DNA from: JAFCUW01 sp049898325
GTDB lineage: Bacteria; Pseudomonadota; Gammaproteobacteria; Burkholderiales; Burkholderiaceae_D
Reading direction: 5' to 3'
DNA: 64,000 nucleotides
Assembly (NCBI RefSeq): GCF_049898325.1
Contig: NZ_JAFCXL010000004.1
Location: 206,604-270,603, forward strand
The number at the start of each line of letters is the position of its first letter. The stretch's first letter is position 1. Of the stretch, positions 45,906 through 55,086 are shown piece by piece. The position numbers and the translations under genes are program-made. The notes beneath the pieces were generated by a model. The model searched no databases. It saw only the letters and a program-made list of their open reading frames with translations, and was not told the origin of the DNA.

Positions 45906-47300
45906 ATGGACATGAGCGTATTCGATCTTTTCAAGATCGGCATCGGGCCATCGAGCTCGCACACGGTGGGGCCGATGGTGGCGGCGCGCCGCTTCCTGCT
46001 CGAGGCGGGCGACCTGGAACGGGTCGCCGGCGTCGAGGTGGCGCTGTATGGCTCGCTGGCGCTGACCGGCATCGGCCACGCCACCGACAAGGCGGTGATC
46101 CTCGGCCTGATGGGGGAAACCCCGCAGGACGTCGATCCGGACCGGGTCGAGGACCTGCTGGCCGAAGTCGAACTCGATGGCCGCCTGGCCCTGCTGGGCA
46201 CGAAGCAGGTGCCGTTCAGCGCCCGCACGGGCATCCTCTGGCACCGCGATTCGGCGCTGCCGGAGCATCCCAACGGCATGCGCTTTACCCTCACCCTGGT
46301 CGACGGCAGCATCATCGAACGGGTGTTCTATTCGGTCGGCGGCGGCTTTATTCACGCCGCCGGTGAAGCGCAGGCGCGCCAGGGGGCGGGCGAACAATGC
46401 AGCGTGCCATTCCCCTTCGACACCATGGACGAGCTGCTCGCCCACGGCCGCGCCAGCGGCAAGCGCATCCCGCAGATGCTGCGCGAGAACGAGCGCGTGC
46501 GCCACGCGGACGCGGTGCTCGACGCCGGCATCGACAAGATCTGGCAGGTGATGCGCGACTGTATCGCCCATGGCCTGGTCACGGGCGGCCAGCTGCCAGG
46601 TGGCCTCAACGTCAAGCGGCGCGCGGCCAACCTGTGGAAGCAGTCGGAAGACGCCAGGCATGGCGACAACCGCGCCAACGACCTGCCGCACGACGCCGTG
46701 CACCAGGTCAGCCTGTACGCGATGGCCGTCAACGAGGAGAATGCCGCCGGCGGGCGCGTCGTCACGGCGCCCACCAATGGCGCTGCCGGCATCATTCCGG
46801 CCGTGCTGCGCTACTACGCCGAGGACTGCCGTCCCAGCGACCCGGTGCGGGGCGTGCGTGAATTCATGCTCACCTCGGCGGCGATCGGCATGCTGTGCAA
46901 GCGCAATGCGTCGATCTCGGGCGCCGAAGTGGGCTGCCAGGGGGAAGTCGGGGTGGCCTGCGCGATGGCCGCGGCCGGGCTGGTGGCGGCGCTGGGCGGC
47001 ACCAACGAGCAGATCGAGAACGCCGCCGAGATCGGCATCGAGCACCACCTGGGCATGACGTGCGACCCGATCGGCGGGCTGGTGCAGATCCCCTGCATCG
47101 AGCGCAATGGCATGGGCGCCATCAAGGCCATCACCGCCGCCTCGCTGGCCCTGAAGGGCGACGGCACCCACTTCGTCAGCCTCGACTCGGTCATCGAGAC
47201 GATGCGCCAGACGGGCGCCGACATGCACAACAAGTACAAGGAAACCTCGCTGGGCGGGCTGGCCATCCACGTCGTCACCGTCAATCACGCCGCCTGCTAG
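45906..47300 (+). CDS. sdaA: L-serine ammonia-lyase
   Basis: A 464-residue Fe-S serine dehydratase making pyruvate and ammonia from serine. It starts MDMSVFDLFKIGIGPSSSHT; the SSSHT segment is a family mark. The beta domain is followed by the alpha domain with CKRNASISGAEVGCQGEVG and MTCDPIGGLVQIPC, which hold the cysteines of the [4Fe-4S] cluster. GGGAG precedes the ATG at 45906 by eight bases, which decides against the internal ATG at 45912. With kbl and the dehydrogenase it allows threonine to be turned to glycine and, after serine formation, pyruvate. Confidence 0.95.
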   Translation: MDMSVFDLFKIGIGPSSSHTVGPMVAARRFLLEAGDLERVAGVEVALYGSLALTGIGHATDKAVILGLMGETPQDVDPDRVEDLLAEVELDGRLALLGTKQVPFSARTGILWHRDSALPEHPNGMRFTLTLVDGSIIERVFYSVGGGFIHAAGEAQARQGAGEQCSVPFPFDTMDELLAHGRASGKRIPQMLRENERVRHADAVLDAGIDKIWQVMRDCIAHGLVTGGQLPGGLNVKRRAANLWKQSEDARHGDNRANDLPHDAVHQVSLYAMAVNEENAAGGRVVTAPTNGAAGIIPAVLRYYAEDCRPSDPVRGVREFMLTSAAIGMLCKRNASISGAEVGCQGEVGVACAMAAAGLVAALGGTNEQIENAAEIGIEHHLGMTCDPIGGLVQIPCIERNGMGAIKAITAASLALKGDGTHFVSLDSVIETMRQTGADMHNKYKETSLGGLAIHVVTVNHAAC

Positions 47301-47328
47301 GCGGCCAGGCGCCGCCCCCGTCCGCGCT

Positions 47329-47358
47329 TTGCCGGAAAAACGTCCGTCGCCTTATAAT
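47329..47358 (+). promoter_or_regulatory. Sigma-70-type promoter for thrC
   Basis: TTGCCG (47329-47334) and a perfect TATAAT (47353-47358) are separated by 18 bp. Transcription should start near 47365, about 30 bp before the thrC ATG, so thrC-moeA-moaD is probably its own unit rather than part of the sdaA operon. Confidence 0.65.
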
Positions 47359-47393
47359 AATCGCTCGATTCGCAGACGACGGACTCCACCAGC

Positions 47394-48860
47394 ATGCAAT
47401 ATGTCTCTACCCGCGCCGCTTCCAAGGCCGACACCCAAGACTTTTCCGCCATCCTGCTCGGTGGCCTGGCCCCCGACGGCGGCCTGTACCTGCCATTGAC
47501 CTACCCGCAGGTCAGCGACGCCGAACTGTCGGCCTGGCGCGCGCTCTCGTACGCCGACCTGGCCTATGAAATCCTGCGCAAGTTCGCCACCGACATTCCC
47601 AAGGCCGAGCTCAAGGCGCTCACCAGCAAGACCTACACCGCCGCCGTCTACCGCAACGTGCGCGACGGCGAGCGCGCCGCCGAGATCACCCCCGTGCGGG
47701 TGCTCGAGCAGGACGGCGACAAGTCGCTGCTGCTGCAGGCGCTGTCGAACGGCCCCACGCTGGCGTTCAAGGACATGGCGATGCAATTGCTGGGCAACCT
47801 GTTCGAGCACGCGCTGGCCAAGGACGGCGCGCACCTGAATATTTTTGGCGCCACCTCGGGCGACACCGGCAGCGCCGCCGAATACGCCATGCGCGGCAAG
47901 CAGGGCATCCGCGTGTTCATGCTTTCGCCGCACAAGAAAATGAGCGCCTTCCAGACCGCGCAAATGTTCAGCCTGCAGGACGAGAATATCTACAATATCG
48001 CCATCAAGGGCGTGTTCGATGACTGCCAGGACATGGTCAAGGCGGTATCGAACGACCTGCCGTTCAAGCGCACGCAAAAAATCGGCACCGTCAACTCGAT
48101 CAACTGGGCGCGCGTGGTCGCGCAGGTGGTCTACTACTTCCGCGGCTACCTGGCCGCCACCACCGCTAACAGCCAGAAGGTGTCGTTCACGGTCCCGTCG
48201 GGGAACTTCGGCAATATCTGCGCCGGCCACATCGCCCGCATGATGGGCCTGCCGATCGACAAGTTGGTCGCCGCCACCAACGAAAACGACGTGCTCGACG
48301 AGTTTTTCCGCACCGGCGTGTACCGCGTGCGCCGCTCGAGCGAAACCTACCACACCAGCAGCCCGTCGATGGACATCTCGAAAGCGTCCAACTTCGAGCG
48401 CTTCATCTACGACCTGGTGGGCCAGGACGCGGCCCGCGTGCGCGCGCTGTTTCACCAGGTGGAAACGGCCGGCGGCTTCGATTTGTCCGGCAAGCCGGGC
48501 AGCGACGGCGACGAGTGGACGCGCGTCGCCCAATTCGGCTTCCAGTCGGGCCGCTCGACCCACGCCGACCGCGTCGCCACCATCCGCGACGTGCAGGACG
48601 ACTACGACATCGCCATCGACCCGCACACGGCCGACGGCGTGTTCGTCGCCCGCAAGTTTGCCCAGCCGGGCGTGCCGATGATCGTGCTGGAGACGGCGCT
48701 GGCGGCGAAATTCAACGAGACCATCCTCGAAGCGCTGGGCCAGGACGCCGCCCGTCCGGCCGGTTTCGAGGACCTCGAGTCGCTGCCGCAAAAGTTCACC
48801 CTGATGACGACCGACGTGGCGCAGATGAAGGCCTACATCGCCGCCCACACGGGGCTCTAG
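47394..48860 (+). CDS. thrC: Threonine synthase
   Basis: A 488-residue PLP enzyme converting O-phosphohomoserine to threonine. Family features are YVSTRAASKADTQDFSAILL at the N-terminus, the PLP lysine in TLAFKDMAMQLLG, GATSGDTGSAAEYAM, and TVPSGNFGNICAGHIARMMG. Length fits the long bacterial type. It has its own promoter and is followed after one base by moeA. In related betaproteobacteria thrC usually follows hom; here its upstream neighbours are threonine-degradation genes. Confidence 0.95.
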   Translation: MQYVSTRAASKADTQDFSAILLGGLAPDGGLYLPLTYPQVSDAELSAWRALSYADLAYEILRKFATDIPKAELKALTSKTYTAAVYRNVRDGERAAEITPVRVLEQDGDKSLLLQALSNGPTLAFKDMAMQLLGNLFEHALAKDGAHLNIFGATSGDTGSAAEYAMRGKQGIRVFMLSPHKKMSAFQTAQMFSLQDENIYNIAIKGVFDDCQDMVKAVSNDLPFKRTQKIGTVNSINWARVVAQVVYYFRGYLAATTANSQKVSFTVPSGNFGNICAGHIARMMGLPIDKLVAATNENDVLDEFFRTGVYRVRRSSETYHTSSPSMDISKASNFERFIYDLVGQDAARVRALFHQVETAGGFDLSGKPGSDGDEWTRVAQFGFQSGRSTHADRVATIRDVQDDYDIAIDPHTADGVFVARKFAQPGVPMIVLETALAAKFNETILEALGQDAARPAGFEDLESLPQKFTLMTTDVAQMKAYIAAHTGL

Positions 48861-48861
48861 C

Positions 48862-50130
48862 ATGAACACGCCCGCCCCCCGTCCCGCCATGCTCAGCGTG
48901 CATGACGCCCTCGCGCTGCTGTTGGCCGCCGTGCGCCCGCTCACGCAAAGTGAAATCGTGGCCACGCTGGCCGCCAACGGCCGCGTGCTGGCGGCGGACC
49001 AGGCCTCGACCATCAACGTGCCGTCGGCCGACAACACCCAGATGGACGGCTACGCCGTGCGCGCGGCCGATTGCGCCAGTGGCGCCGCGCGCCTGACGGT
49101 GAGCCAGCGCATTCCCGCCGGCCAGGTGGGCGCGCCGCTGGCAGCGGGCTGCGCCGCGCGCATCTTCACCGGCGCCATGATTCCGCCCGGCGCCGACGCG
49201 GTGGTGATGCAGGAGCAGTGCGAAGCGCACGACGACGGCAGCGTCACCGTGCGCCACGCGCCGCAGGCAGGCGAATGGATCCGCCGCGCCGGCGAAGACA
49301 TCGTCGAAGGCGCCACCATCCTGCCGGCCGGCACGCGATTGCGCAGCCAGGAGCTGGGGCTGGCCGCCTCGGTGGGGCTGGCCAGCCTGCCGGTGCTGCG
49401 GCCCTTGCGGGTGGCGGTGTTTTTCACGGGCGACGAGCTGACCATGCCGGGCGAAGCGCCGGGCGGGGTGCTCGCGCCCGGCGCCATCTACAACTCCAAC
49501 CGCTTCACCCTGCGCGCGCTGCTGGAAAACCTGGGCTGCCAGATTGCCGATTTCGGCATCGTGCCCGACACCCTGGCCGCCACCCGCGCCACCTTGCGCG
49601 CGGCGGCCGCCGACAATGACCTGATCATCACCTCGGGCGGCGTGTCGGTGGGCGAGGAAGACCACATCAAGCCGGCGGTGGAAGCGGAAGGGCGCCTGGC
49701 CATGTGGCAGATCGCCGTCAAGCCCGGCAAACCGCTGGCCTTCGGCGAAGTCGACAAAGCACATGGCGACAAAAAACAGGGCGACAGCGCCTTTTTCATC
49801 GGCCTGCCCGGCAACCCCGTCTCGAGCCTGATCACGTTCATGCTGTTCGTGCGCCCGTTTATTCTGCGCCTGCAGGGGCAGGCGGCGCCTGCGCCGGCGC
49901 GCGCCTTCACCATGCGCGCCGATTTCGCCTGGCCCAAGGCGGACAGGCGCAATGAATTTCTGCGCGCGCGCATCAACGACGCGGGCGGCCTTGACTTGTT
50001 CCCCAACCAGGGCTCGGGCGTGCTCACCTCGACGGTATGGGCCGACGGCCTGATCGACAATCCACCCGGCCAGACCATCGCCGCGGGCGACCTGGTCCGC
50101 TTCATCCCCTTCAGCGAACTGCTGCACTAG
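48862..50130 (+). CDS. moeA: Molybdopterin molybdotransferase
   Basis: A 422-residue MoeA, which inserts molybdate into adenylylated molybdopterin. Visible are NTQMDGYAVRAADC, IFTGAMIPPGADAVVMQEQ, FFTGDELTMPG, TSGGVSVGEEDHIK and the nucleotide-site GLPGNPVSSLITFMLF. Starts one base after the thrC stop, so the two are co-transcribed. Seven bases separate it from moaD. Confidence 0.95.
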   Translation: MNTPAPRPAMLSVHDALALLLAAVRPLTQSEIVATLAANGRVLAADQASTINVPSADNTQMDGYAVRAADCASGAARLTVSQRIPAGQVGAPLAAGCAARIFTGAMIPPGADAVVMQEQCEAHDDGSVTVRHAPQAGEWIRRAGEDIVEGATILPAGTRLRSQELGLAASVGLASLPVLRPLRVAVFFTGDELTMPGEAPGGVLAPGAIYNSNRFTLRALLENLGCQIADFGIVPDTLAATRATLRAAAADNDLIITSGGVSVGEEDHIKPAVEAEGRLAMWQIAVKPGKPLAFGEVDKAHGDKKQGDSAFFIGLPGNPVSSLITFMLFVRPFILRLQGQAAPAPARAFTMRADFAWPKADRRNEFLRARINDAGGLDLFPNQGSGVLTSTVWADGLIDNPPGQTIAAGDLVRFIPFSELLH

Positions 50131-50137
50131 GCCCCTC

Positions 50138-50395
50138 ATGAACATCAAGCTGCGTTATTTTGCCAGCGTGCGCGAGACGCTCGACATCTCCCACGAAATG
50201 GCCACCATCCCCGACGGCGTCGTCACGGTCGGCGCCATCCGCGCCCACCTGGCCAGCCGGGGCGGCATCTGGGCGGATGCCCTGGGCGCCGAAAAAACCC
50301 TGCGCACGGCCTACAACCAGGCCATGTGCGGGCCCGAGCAGGTGGTCGAAGCGGGCGCCGAACTGGCATTTTTCCCGCCCGTGACGGGCGGCTGA
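50138..50395 (+). CDS. moaD: Molybdopterin synthase sulfur carrier subunit
   Basis: An 85-residue ubiquitin-like protein starting MNIKLRYFASVRETLD and ending FFPPVTGG. The terminal Gly-Gly is thiocarboxylated to supply sulfur to molybdopterin. It follows moeA by 7 bp. The partner large subunit gene moaE, usually next, is not in this window; the next gene is on the other strand. Confidence 0.93.
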   Translation: MNIKLRYFASVRETLDISHEMATIPDGVVTVGAIRAHLASRGGIWADALGAEKTLRTAYNQAMCGPEQVVEAGAELAFFPPVTGG

Positions 50396-50405
50396 ACCGA
50401 CCCGC

Positions 50406-50594
50406 TCAGGGGCGCCGCGAGCGGCTATAACGCATGCCCGTAAAAATCGCCCCCAGCGCCAGCGCATAGGCCGCCGACATCTGCCAGCTCGCTGCCAGGG
50501 TGGCGCCGCCGGCCAGGTCAAGCACCACCAGGATGACGAACATCGAAGCGGCCGCCAGCAGGAACTGGGCGATCCAGTAAGTCACACCGTGCAT
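50406..50594 (-). CDS. Small membrane protein, 62 residues, at the end of the mdc unit
   Basis: A 62-residue protein with two hydrophobic segments (about 7-27, WIAQFLLAAASMFVILVVLD; about 37-54, SAAYALALGAIFTG) and a basic tail RYSRSRRP, a small two-helix inner-membrane protein. GGAG seven bases upstream of the ATG supports translation. It lies 48 bp after mdcH on the same strand, so it may be carried on the malonate transcript, and it converges with moaD (10 bp). No family recognised. Confidence 0.65.
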   Translation of the reverse strand: MHGVTYWIAQFLLAAASMFVILVVLDLAGGATLAASWQMSAAYALALGAIFTGMRYSRSRRP

Positions 50595-50642
50595 GATTGT
50601 CTCCTTAATTTGTGGTAGTCGCTATTTTAAGCCGGCTGGCCT

Positions 50643-51572
50643 TCACGCGCGCCCGGTCTGGCGCGCGATCCACGCTTCGACGCCGTCGAGACTGCGAAAC
50701 TCGGCCACCGAGCGGCAGGCGATGTGGGGATGGCGCGCCTGCAGCATGCGCGACAGTGCCGCGCCGGGACCGAGTTCGAGGGCGATCGTCATGCCTGCCT
50801 CGGCAGCGGCGTCCATGCAGCCGGCCCAGTCGATGGTGGCGGCCAGCTGGCGCGCCAGCGCGTCCACCGCGCGCGCCTTCTCGTGCGCGCCAAACACGGG
50901 CACGGCGTCGACGCCGCACAGCACGGGGCAAAGAAGGGGGGCGAACGCGGTGTGTTCCAGCAGCGCGGCGAACGGCGCCACGGCGCCTGCCAGCAGCGGC
51001 GTATGCGCCGCCACCGTCACCGGCAGCGCCTGCAGGCGAGCGCCCACCAGCGTCAGCTGCGATGCCAGCGCGGCCAGCTGCGCCGTCGGGCCACCGACCA
51101 CGCAGCTGTCGTGGCCATTGATGATGGCAATCGCAAAGCCGTGCCGCGCCGCCAGTGCGCCCGCCTGCGCCAGCGCCAGGCCGCCAATCGCGGCCAGCGT
51201 GTGGGCGTGGCCGGCCGCGGCGGCGGCGTCCATCAGCGCCGCGCGCGCGCCGGCCAGGGCGACGGTGGTGGCGCCATCGAAGGCGCCGGCTACGCCATAG
51301 GCCGACAATTCGCCCACGCTGTAGCCGGCCACCAGCGCCGGCGCCAGGCGCAGGCGGGCCAGGCGCGGCTGCAAGGACTGCCACATCGCCAGCGTCGCCG
51401 CCACCACCGCCGGCTGCGCCACGCGGTTCTCGAACAGGCTGCCGGCGGGCACGGTGAGCGCGCCCAGCAGGGCGGCGCCAGGCTGGCCTTCGCCCTCGGC
51501 CAGCACCAGGTCGTTCATGCCTTCGTGCTGGCCGCCCTGGCCCGGGCACAACAGCAACAGGCGCGCGCTCAT
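50643..51572 (-). CDS. mdcH: Malonate decarboxylase epsilon subunit (malonyl-CoA:ACP transacylase)
   Basis: A 309-residue FabD-fold transacylase that charges the malonate decarboxylase carrier protein. It has LLCPGQGGQHEGM, the nucleophile motif LVAGYSVGELSAYG (Ser in GYSVGE), a C-terminal catalytic-type HTPLLAGAV histidine and ALELGPGAALSRM. The start overlaps the mdcB stop (ATGA). The mdc context makes the assignment secure over fatty-acid FabD. Confidence 0.92.
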   Translation of the reverse strand: MSARLLLLCPGQGGQHEGMNDLVLAEGEGQPGAALLGALTVPAGSLFENRVAQPAVVAATLAMWQSLQPRLARLRLAPALVAGYSVGELSAYGVAGAFDGATTVALAGARAALMDAAAAAGHAHTLAAIGGLALAQAGALAARHGFAIAIINGHDSCVVGGPTAQLAALASQLTLVGARLQALPVTVAAHTPLLAGAVAPFAALLEHTAFAPLLCPVLCGVDAVPVFGAHEKARAVDALARQLAATIDWAGCMDAAAEAGMTIALELGPGAALSRMLQARHPHIACRSVAEFRSLDGVEAWIARQTGRA

Positions 51573-52468
51573 GGCAGCACGGCGTGCACGAAGCAGGTCG
51601 CCGCCAGCAGGTCGGCCGCGCCGCCGGGCGAGAGGCGCCGGCGCACAAAACTGCGATGGGCGGCGACGGCGCTGGCCAGCCAGTCCGGGTGCGCGGTGCC
51701 GCCGGCGTCGATGAAGGCGCGCGCCGTGCGGCGCACCAGCGCGGCGCCGCCGGCGCCACCCCGGTACAGCACATTGGTGTCGCTGATGTGGGCCATCAGG
51801 GCGAACAGGGCGTCGGTGCGGGCCGCCTGCATGGGCCGGCCCGCGCGCAGGGCGCCGTGCAGGGCGGGCAAGCCCACCTCGAACACCGACGGCAGGCCCA
51901 GCGCCGCTTCCTCGCGGGCGCCGGCGGCGGCGTGGCGGTGGGCCACCAGCGCGCCGTGGCTGGCGGGGCCGGTGGTGGTGGCCGCTGAACTGATGACGCT
52001 TGCATGCGCCGCCAGCGCGCCGCCCCAGCAGCGCAGCAGCGTCGCGCGCAGGGCGGCGGCATCGACCGCCTGGCCTTGTGCACGCAGGCGGCCGTGGGCG
52101 GCGCACAACAGGCCCAGGCAAAAGATGGCGCCGCGGTGGGTGTTGATGCCGCCCGTGGCGAGCAGCATGCGGCGCTCGGCCAGCACGCCCAGCTGGCGCA
52201 GTTCGGCAAACGGCGCGTCGGCCGCGCCGGCGCGGCAGATGGCGGCAAAATAGTGACGCAAGGAGAGCAGGCTGCGCATGAAGGTGGCGGCGTTCATGTC
52301 GGTGTGGCTGCCATTGTCGACGGGCGAGACCAGCCCCGGCTTCGGGTACAGCAGCAGTTCGGCGTGCAGGCAGGCGAGCGCCAGCCGCGCCGTCTCCCCG
52401 TCCATGCGGACGGCCACGGCTGGCGCCATCGAAGCCGCCTTGCGAATTGAGGTCGACGGCGTCGTCAT
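51569..52468 (-). CDS. mdcB: Triphosphoribosyl-dephospho-CoA synthase
   Basis: A 299-residue enzyme making the precursor of the malonate decarboxylase prosthetic group from dephospho-CoA and ATP. Conserved segments are LLLYPKPGLVSPVDNGSHTD and LLATGGINTHRGAIFCLGLL, with HISDTNVLYRGG near the C-terminus, as in the CitG/MdcB family. It overlaps mdcG (ATGA) and mdcH (ATGA). In Pseudomonas mdcB follows mdcA; here it has moved next to mdcH. Confidence 0.92.
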   Translation of the reverse strand: MTTPSTSIRKAASMAPAVAVRMDGETARLALACLHAELLLYPKPGLVSPVDNGSHTDMNAATFMRSLLSLRHYFAAICRAGAADAPFAELRQLGVLAERRMLLATGGINTHRGAIFCLGLLCAAHGRLRAQGQAVDAAALRATLLRCWGGALAAHASVISSAATTTGPASHGALVAHRHAAAGAREEAALGLPSVFEVGLPALHGALRAGRPMQAARTDALFALMAHISDTNVLYRGGAGGAALVRRTARAFIDAGGTAHPDWLASAVAAHRSFVRRRLSPGGAADLLAATCFVHAVLP

Positions 52469-53118
52469 GGCGCCTGCAAGCGCGCCCGCAACTGCGCCTT
52501 CGGCAGCAGGCGCACCGCATCGACGGACTTGACGAGCACGCGCTGGTCGGCGCCGCTCGCCCACTCTTTCCACGAGACGGCATCGCCGGCCGGAAACACC
52601 AGTTCGCCATCGAGGGGCAGGGCGGCGCTGTGGCGGCCCATCAGGGCCAGGCCCGCGTCGAGCTGGGCCAGCGTGGTCAGCTCCAGCAGCAGGTCAATGT
52701 CCGACGCCGGCCCCACATACGATTGCCCTGTCAGTGCCTGCATGGCGCACGAGCCGAACACCTGTAACGGCGGCGCGCCATCGTGCCCGCCGTCGGCGAG
52801 CACGGCGGCAAGGGCGCCCTGCCAGTGCGCCGGCGCCGAGGCGACGATGGCCGCCAGCGCCAGCGGCGCCTGCCGGCGCGCCACCGCGGCCACTGGCACG
52901 GTGCAGGCGAAGCGGCGCCTGGCGCCGTCCGCGGCCGGTGGGGCGGGCAGGCCCAGGCTGACCGTGTCGGCGCCGCTGCCCGGCTCGCGCCGGCGCACCA
53001 CCAGCGGCCAGTCGTTCTCCCGCCAGGGTCCGAGCAGCGCGGAGTCTGCGCCGGGCGCCGCCAGCGCCCGGGCCCAGCCGTCGGCCGTCAGATACAGCAG
53101 TTCATGGCGCGAGAACAT
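52465..53118 (-). CDS. mdcG: Malonate decarboxylase holo-acyl-carrier-protein synthase
   Basis: A 217-residue nucleotidyltransferase-fold protein that attaches the 2'-(5''-triphosphoribosyl)-3'-dephospho-CoA group to the MdcC carrier. The motif GPASDIDLLLEL (GS-x-D-x-D-like) is the metal-binding core, with TGQSYVGPASDID before it and the basic KSVDAVRLLPKAQLRARL at the end. The start lies 17 bp inside the mdcE gene and the stop overlaps mdcB. Confidence 0.9.
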   Translation of the reverse strand: MFSRHELLYLTADGWARALAAPGADSALLGPWRENDWPLVVRRREPGSGADTVSLGLPAPPAADGARRRFACTVPVAAVARRQAPLALAAIVASAPAHWQGALAAVLADGGHDGAPPLQVFGSCAMQALTGQSYVGPASDIDLLLELTTLAQLDAGLALMGRHSAALPLDGELVFPAGDAVSWKEWASGADQRVLVKSVDAVRLLPKAQLRARLQAP

Positions 53119-53842
53119 CGTCCCCCGCCACGATGGCGTCGATCACGCGCTGGGCCAGCAGGCGCCCGCCACGGGCCTGGCCCAGCACGGCGCGCAGGTC
53201 GCCGGCAGGCGTCGCGGCCAGCGCGTCGACCAGGTGCTGCGCCAGGTCGCCCGTCCAGATCTGCTGCAGGCCGCCCATGCGCACATAGTTTTCCGGGCCG
53301 GGCGCGAACACGGGGTTGTCGACGGCCAGTTCGGCCAGGCGCGCTTCGGGTACCTTGGTGATGCGTGCCATTGCCGGCAGGCCCATCACGCGGATGGTGG
53401 CGCCGGCCAGCGCGTAGCAGCCGTCCGCCATCAAGCCGCTGGTGATAAAACCGCCCGACAGCGCCTGGTCGTACACCAGGCCGACGATGGCATGGCCGTG
53501 CCGGCGCGCCAGGTCCACGCATTTGCCCAGGTGGGCCATGTAACTGTTAATGCCCAACATTTCGTCGCGATGGCGCAGGCGCTGGCCTTGCGTGTCGATC
53601 AGCAGCAGGATCGGCCGGCCCGGGTGCGTGCGCACCACCGCCAGGATGGCCCGCGCCTGGGCCAGCGCGATTTCAACGCCGATCGGCGCGTGGCCGGTGG
53701 TGCCGACCACGGCGCACGTGGTGAGCGCGTCTGCCAGCCGGCCTTCGCCGCTGAGGAAATGATCGCGCTCGACGATCGTGTGGCCGGCCGGGAACAGGGC
53801 GCTGGCAACGCTTTGCCAGTCGATGGCGGTGTTGACGCTCAT
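53102..53842 (-). CDS. mdcE: Malonate decarboxylase gamma subunit
   Basis: A 246-residue crotonase-fold subunit which, with MdcD, decarboxylates malonyl-S-ACP. It has GRPILLLIDTQGQRLRHRDE, LGINSYMAHLGKCVDLARR and VYDQALSGGFITSGLMADG, all typical of biotin-independent malonate decarboxylase gamma. Overlaps mdcD by four bases and mdcG by 17. Confidence 0.92.
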   Translation of the reverse strand: MSVNTAIDWQSVASALFPAGHTIVERDHFLSGEGRLADALTTCAVVGTTGHAPIGVEIALAQARAILAVVRTHPGRPILLLIDTQGQRLRHRDEMLGINSYMAHLGKCVDLARRHGHAIVGLVYDQALSGGFITSGLMADGCYALAGATIRVMGLPAMARITKVPEARLAELAVDNPVFAPGPENYVRMGGLQQIWTGDLAQHLVDALAATPAGDLRAVLGQARGGRLLAQRVIDAIVAGDDVLAP

Positions 53843-54759
53843 GGCCGCGCTCCCAGGCGCACGCCTTCGACGGCGGCGACAAATTCGTCCGCCTCCATCA
53901 GCGGCAGTGCTTGCGGGCGCGCCACGCCCAGCGCGCGCCAGATGTCGATGGGGTCGCGCGCGCCACCGAAGTGCTCGATGCGTGCGCTCAGGAGCGCCTG
54001 CTCCGCCTCCAGGCCGGCCAGCGTCAGCGCGCTGGCCGTGCTGCTTGCCGCCTCGACGGCGGCGCTGGCGGCGGCGCGGAAGGCGGCGATGCTGTCGGCC
54101 ACCAGGTGCTGGCAATCGCCCAGCAGGTAGCGGTGCTTGCCGCCGGTGGTGCGCCACACGAGCGCGCGGTCGCGGGCGTCGAATTCTTCCACGCCGGCGG
54201 CCGTTTCGATCACTTCGGGGCCGGACATGGCCAGCCTGGCTTCCTCCGACATGATGACGCTGTTGGTGCAGCGGGCGACGATGCCCATGCCGCCGAACAC
54301 GCCGTTGGCGCCGCCCGCCAGGGTCAGCACGAACACCCCGGCGTGACGGGCGTCGAGCACGGCGCGCATGACTTCGGAGACGGCGATCAGGCCGGCGTTG
54401 GCTTCGTGCAGGCGCACGCCGCCCGATTCGAGCAGCAATATCACGGCCGGGGCCTGCTCGCGCACGGCGCGGCGCAGCAGTCCGACCAGCTTGGCGCCAT
54501 GGACTTCACCGACGGCACCGCCCATGAAGCCGCCTTCCTGGGCGGCCACCAGCACGGCCGCGCCATTAAGGCGCGCGCGGCCGACGGCGACGCCGTCGTC
54601 GAAGGCCACCGGGGCGTCCAGCTGGCCCAGGTGGGGGCTGGTCACGCGCGCCGACGGCGGCAAGAATTCCGTAAAGCTGCCGCTGTCGAACAGGCGCTCG
54701 ATGCGCTGGCGGGCGCTCGCCTCGAGGTAGCTGGCGTGTGTGTGCAGTGCGGCCGTCAT
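53839..54759 (-). CDS. mdcD: Malonate decarboxylase beta subunit
   Basis: A 306-residue carboxyltransferase-like subunit (SARQRIERLFDSGSFTEF, VAAQEGGFMGGAVGEVHG, LLLESGGVRLHEANAGLIA, MSGPEVIETAAG). With MdcE it forms the decarboxylase proper. Overlaps of four bases with mdcC upstream and mdcE downstream show tight coupling. Confidence 0.93.
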   Translation of the reverse strand: MTAALHTHASYLEASARQRIERLFDSGSFTEFLPPSARVTSPHLGQLDAPVAFDDGVAVGRARLNGAAVLVAAQEGGFMGGAVGEVHGAKLVGLLRRAVREQAPAVILLLESGGVRLHEANAGLIAVSEVMRAVLDARHAGVFVLTLAGGANGVFGGMGIVARCTNSVIMSEEARLAMSGPEVIETAAGVEEFDARDRALVWRTTGGKHRYLLGDCQHLVADSIAAFRAAASAAVEAASSTASALTLAGLEAEQALLSARIEHFGGARDPIDIWRALGVARPQALPLMEADEFVAAVEGVRLGARP

Positions 54760-55076
54760 GGCGCCCCTCCCAGCAGGTTTTCCAGCGCCTGGTCCAGGCG
54801 CAGGCTGACCACCGCCGGGGTGGCGCCCATGTCATTGATGGCGATGCGCGCGTCGGCCAGCGACCAGCGCTGCTGGAAATCGTCGACCACGGCCTGCCAG
54901 GTGGCGCCGAAGCCGACCGCGGCGGTGGTGATGTCGATGGCGCAGGCGCCGTCCAGCGGCGCCGCCTCGACCAGCACTTCGAGGTTGCCGGAGCCGACCA
55001 CGCCGACCAGCACGGCGGCGCTGGTGGCGGGCAGCGCACGGTGGCCGTGCTCAAAACGGTAATGCAGGGTTTCCAT
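54756..55076 (-). CDS. mdcC: Malonate decarboxylase delta subunit (acyl carrier protein)
   Basis: A 106-residue carrier protein. The segment LVGVVGSGNLEVLVE contains the serine (VGSGNLEVL) that receives the triphosphoribosyl-dephospho-CoA arm. It starts 10 bp after mdcA and overlaps mdcD. Confidence 0.93.
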   Translation of the reverse strand: METLHYRFEHGHRALPATSAAVLVGVVGSGNLEVLVEAAPLDGACAIDITTAAVGFGATWQAVVDDFQQRWSLADARIAINDMGATPAVVSLRLDQALENLLGGAP

Positions 55077-55086
55077 GGTGTGTACC

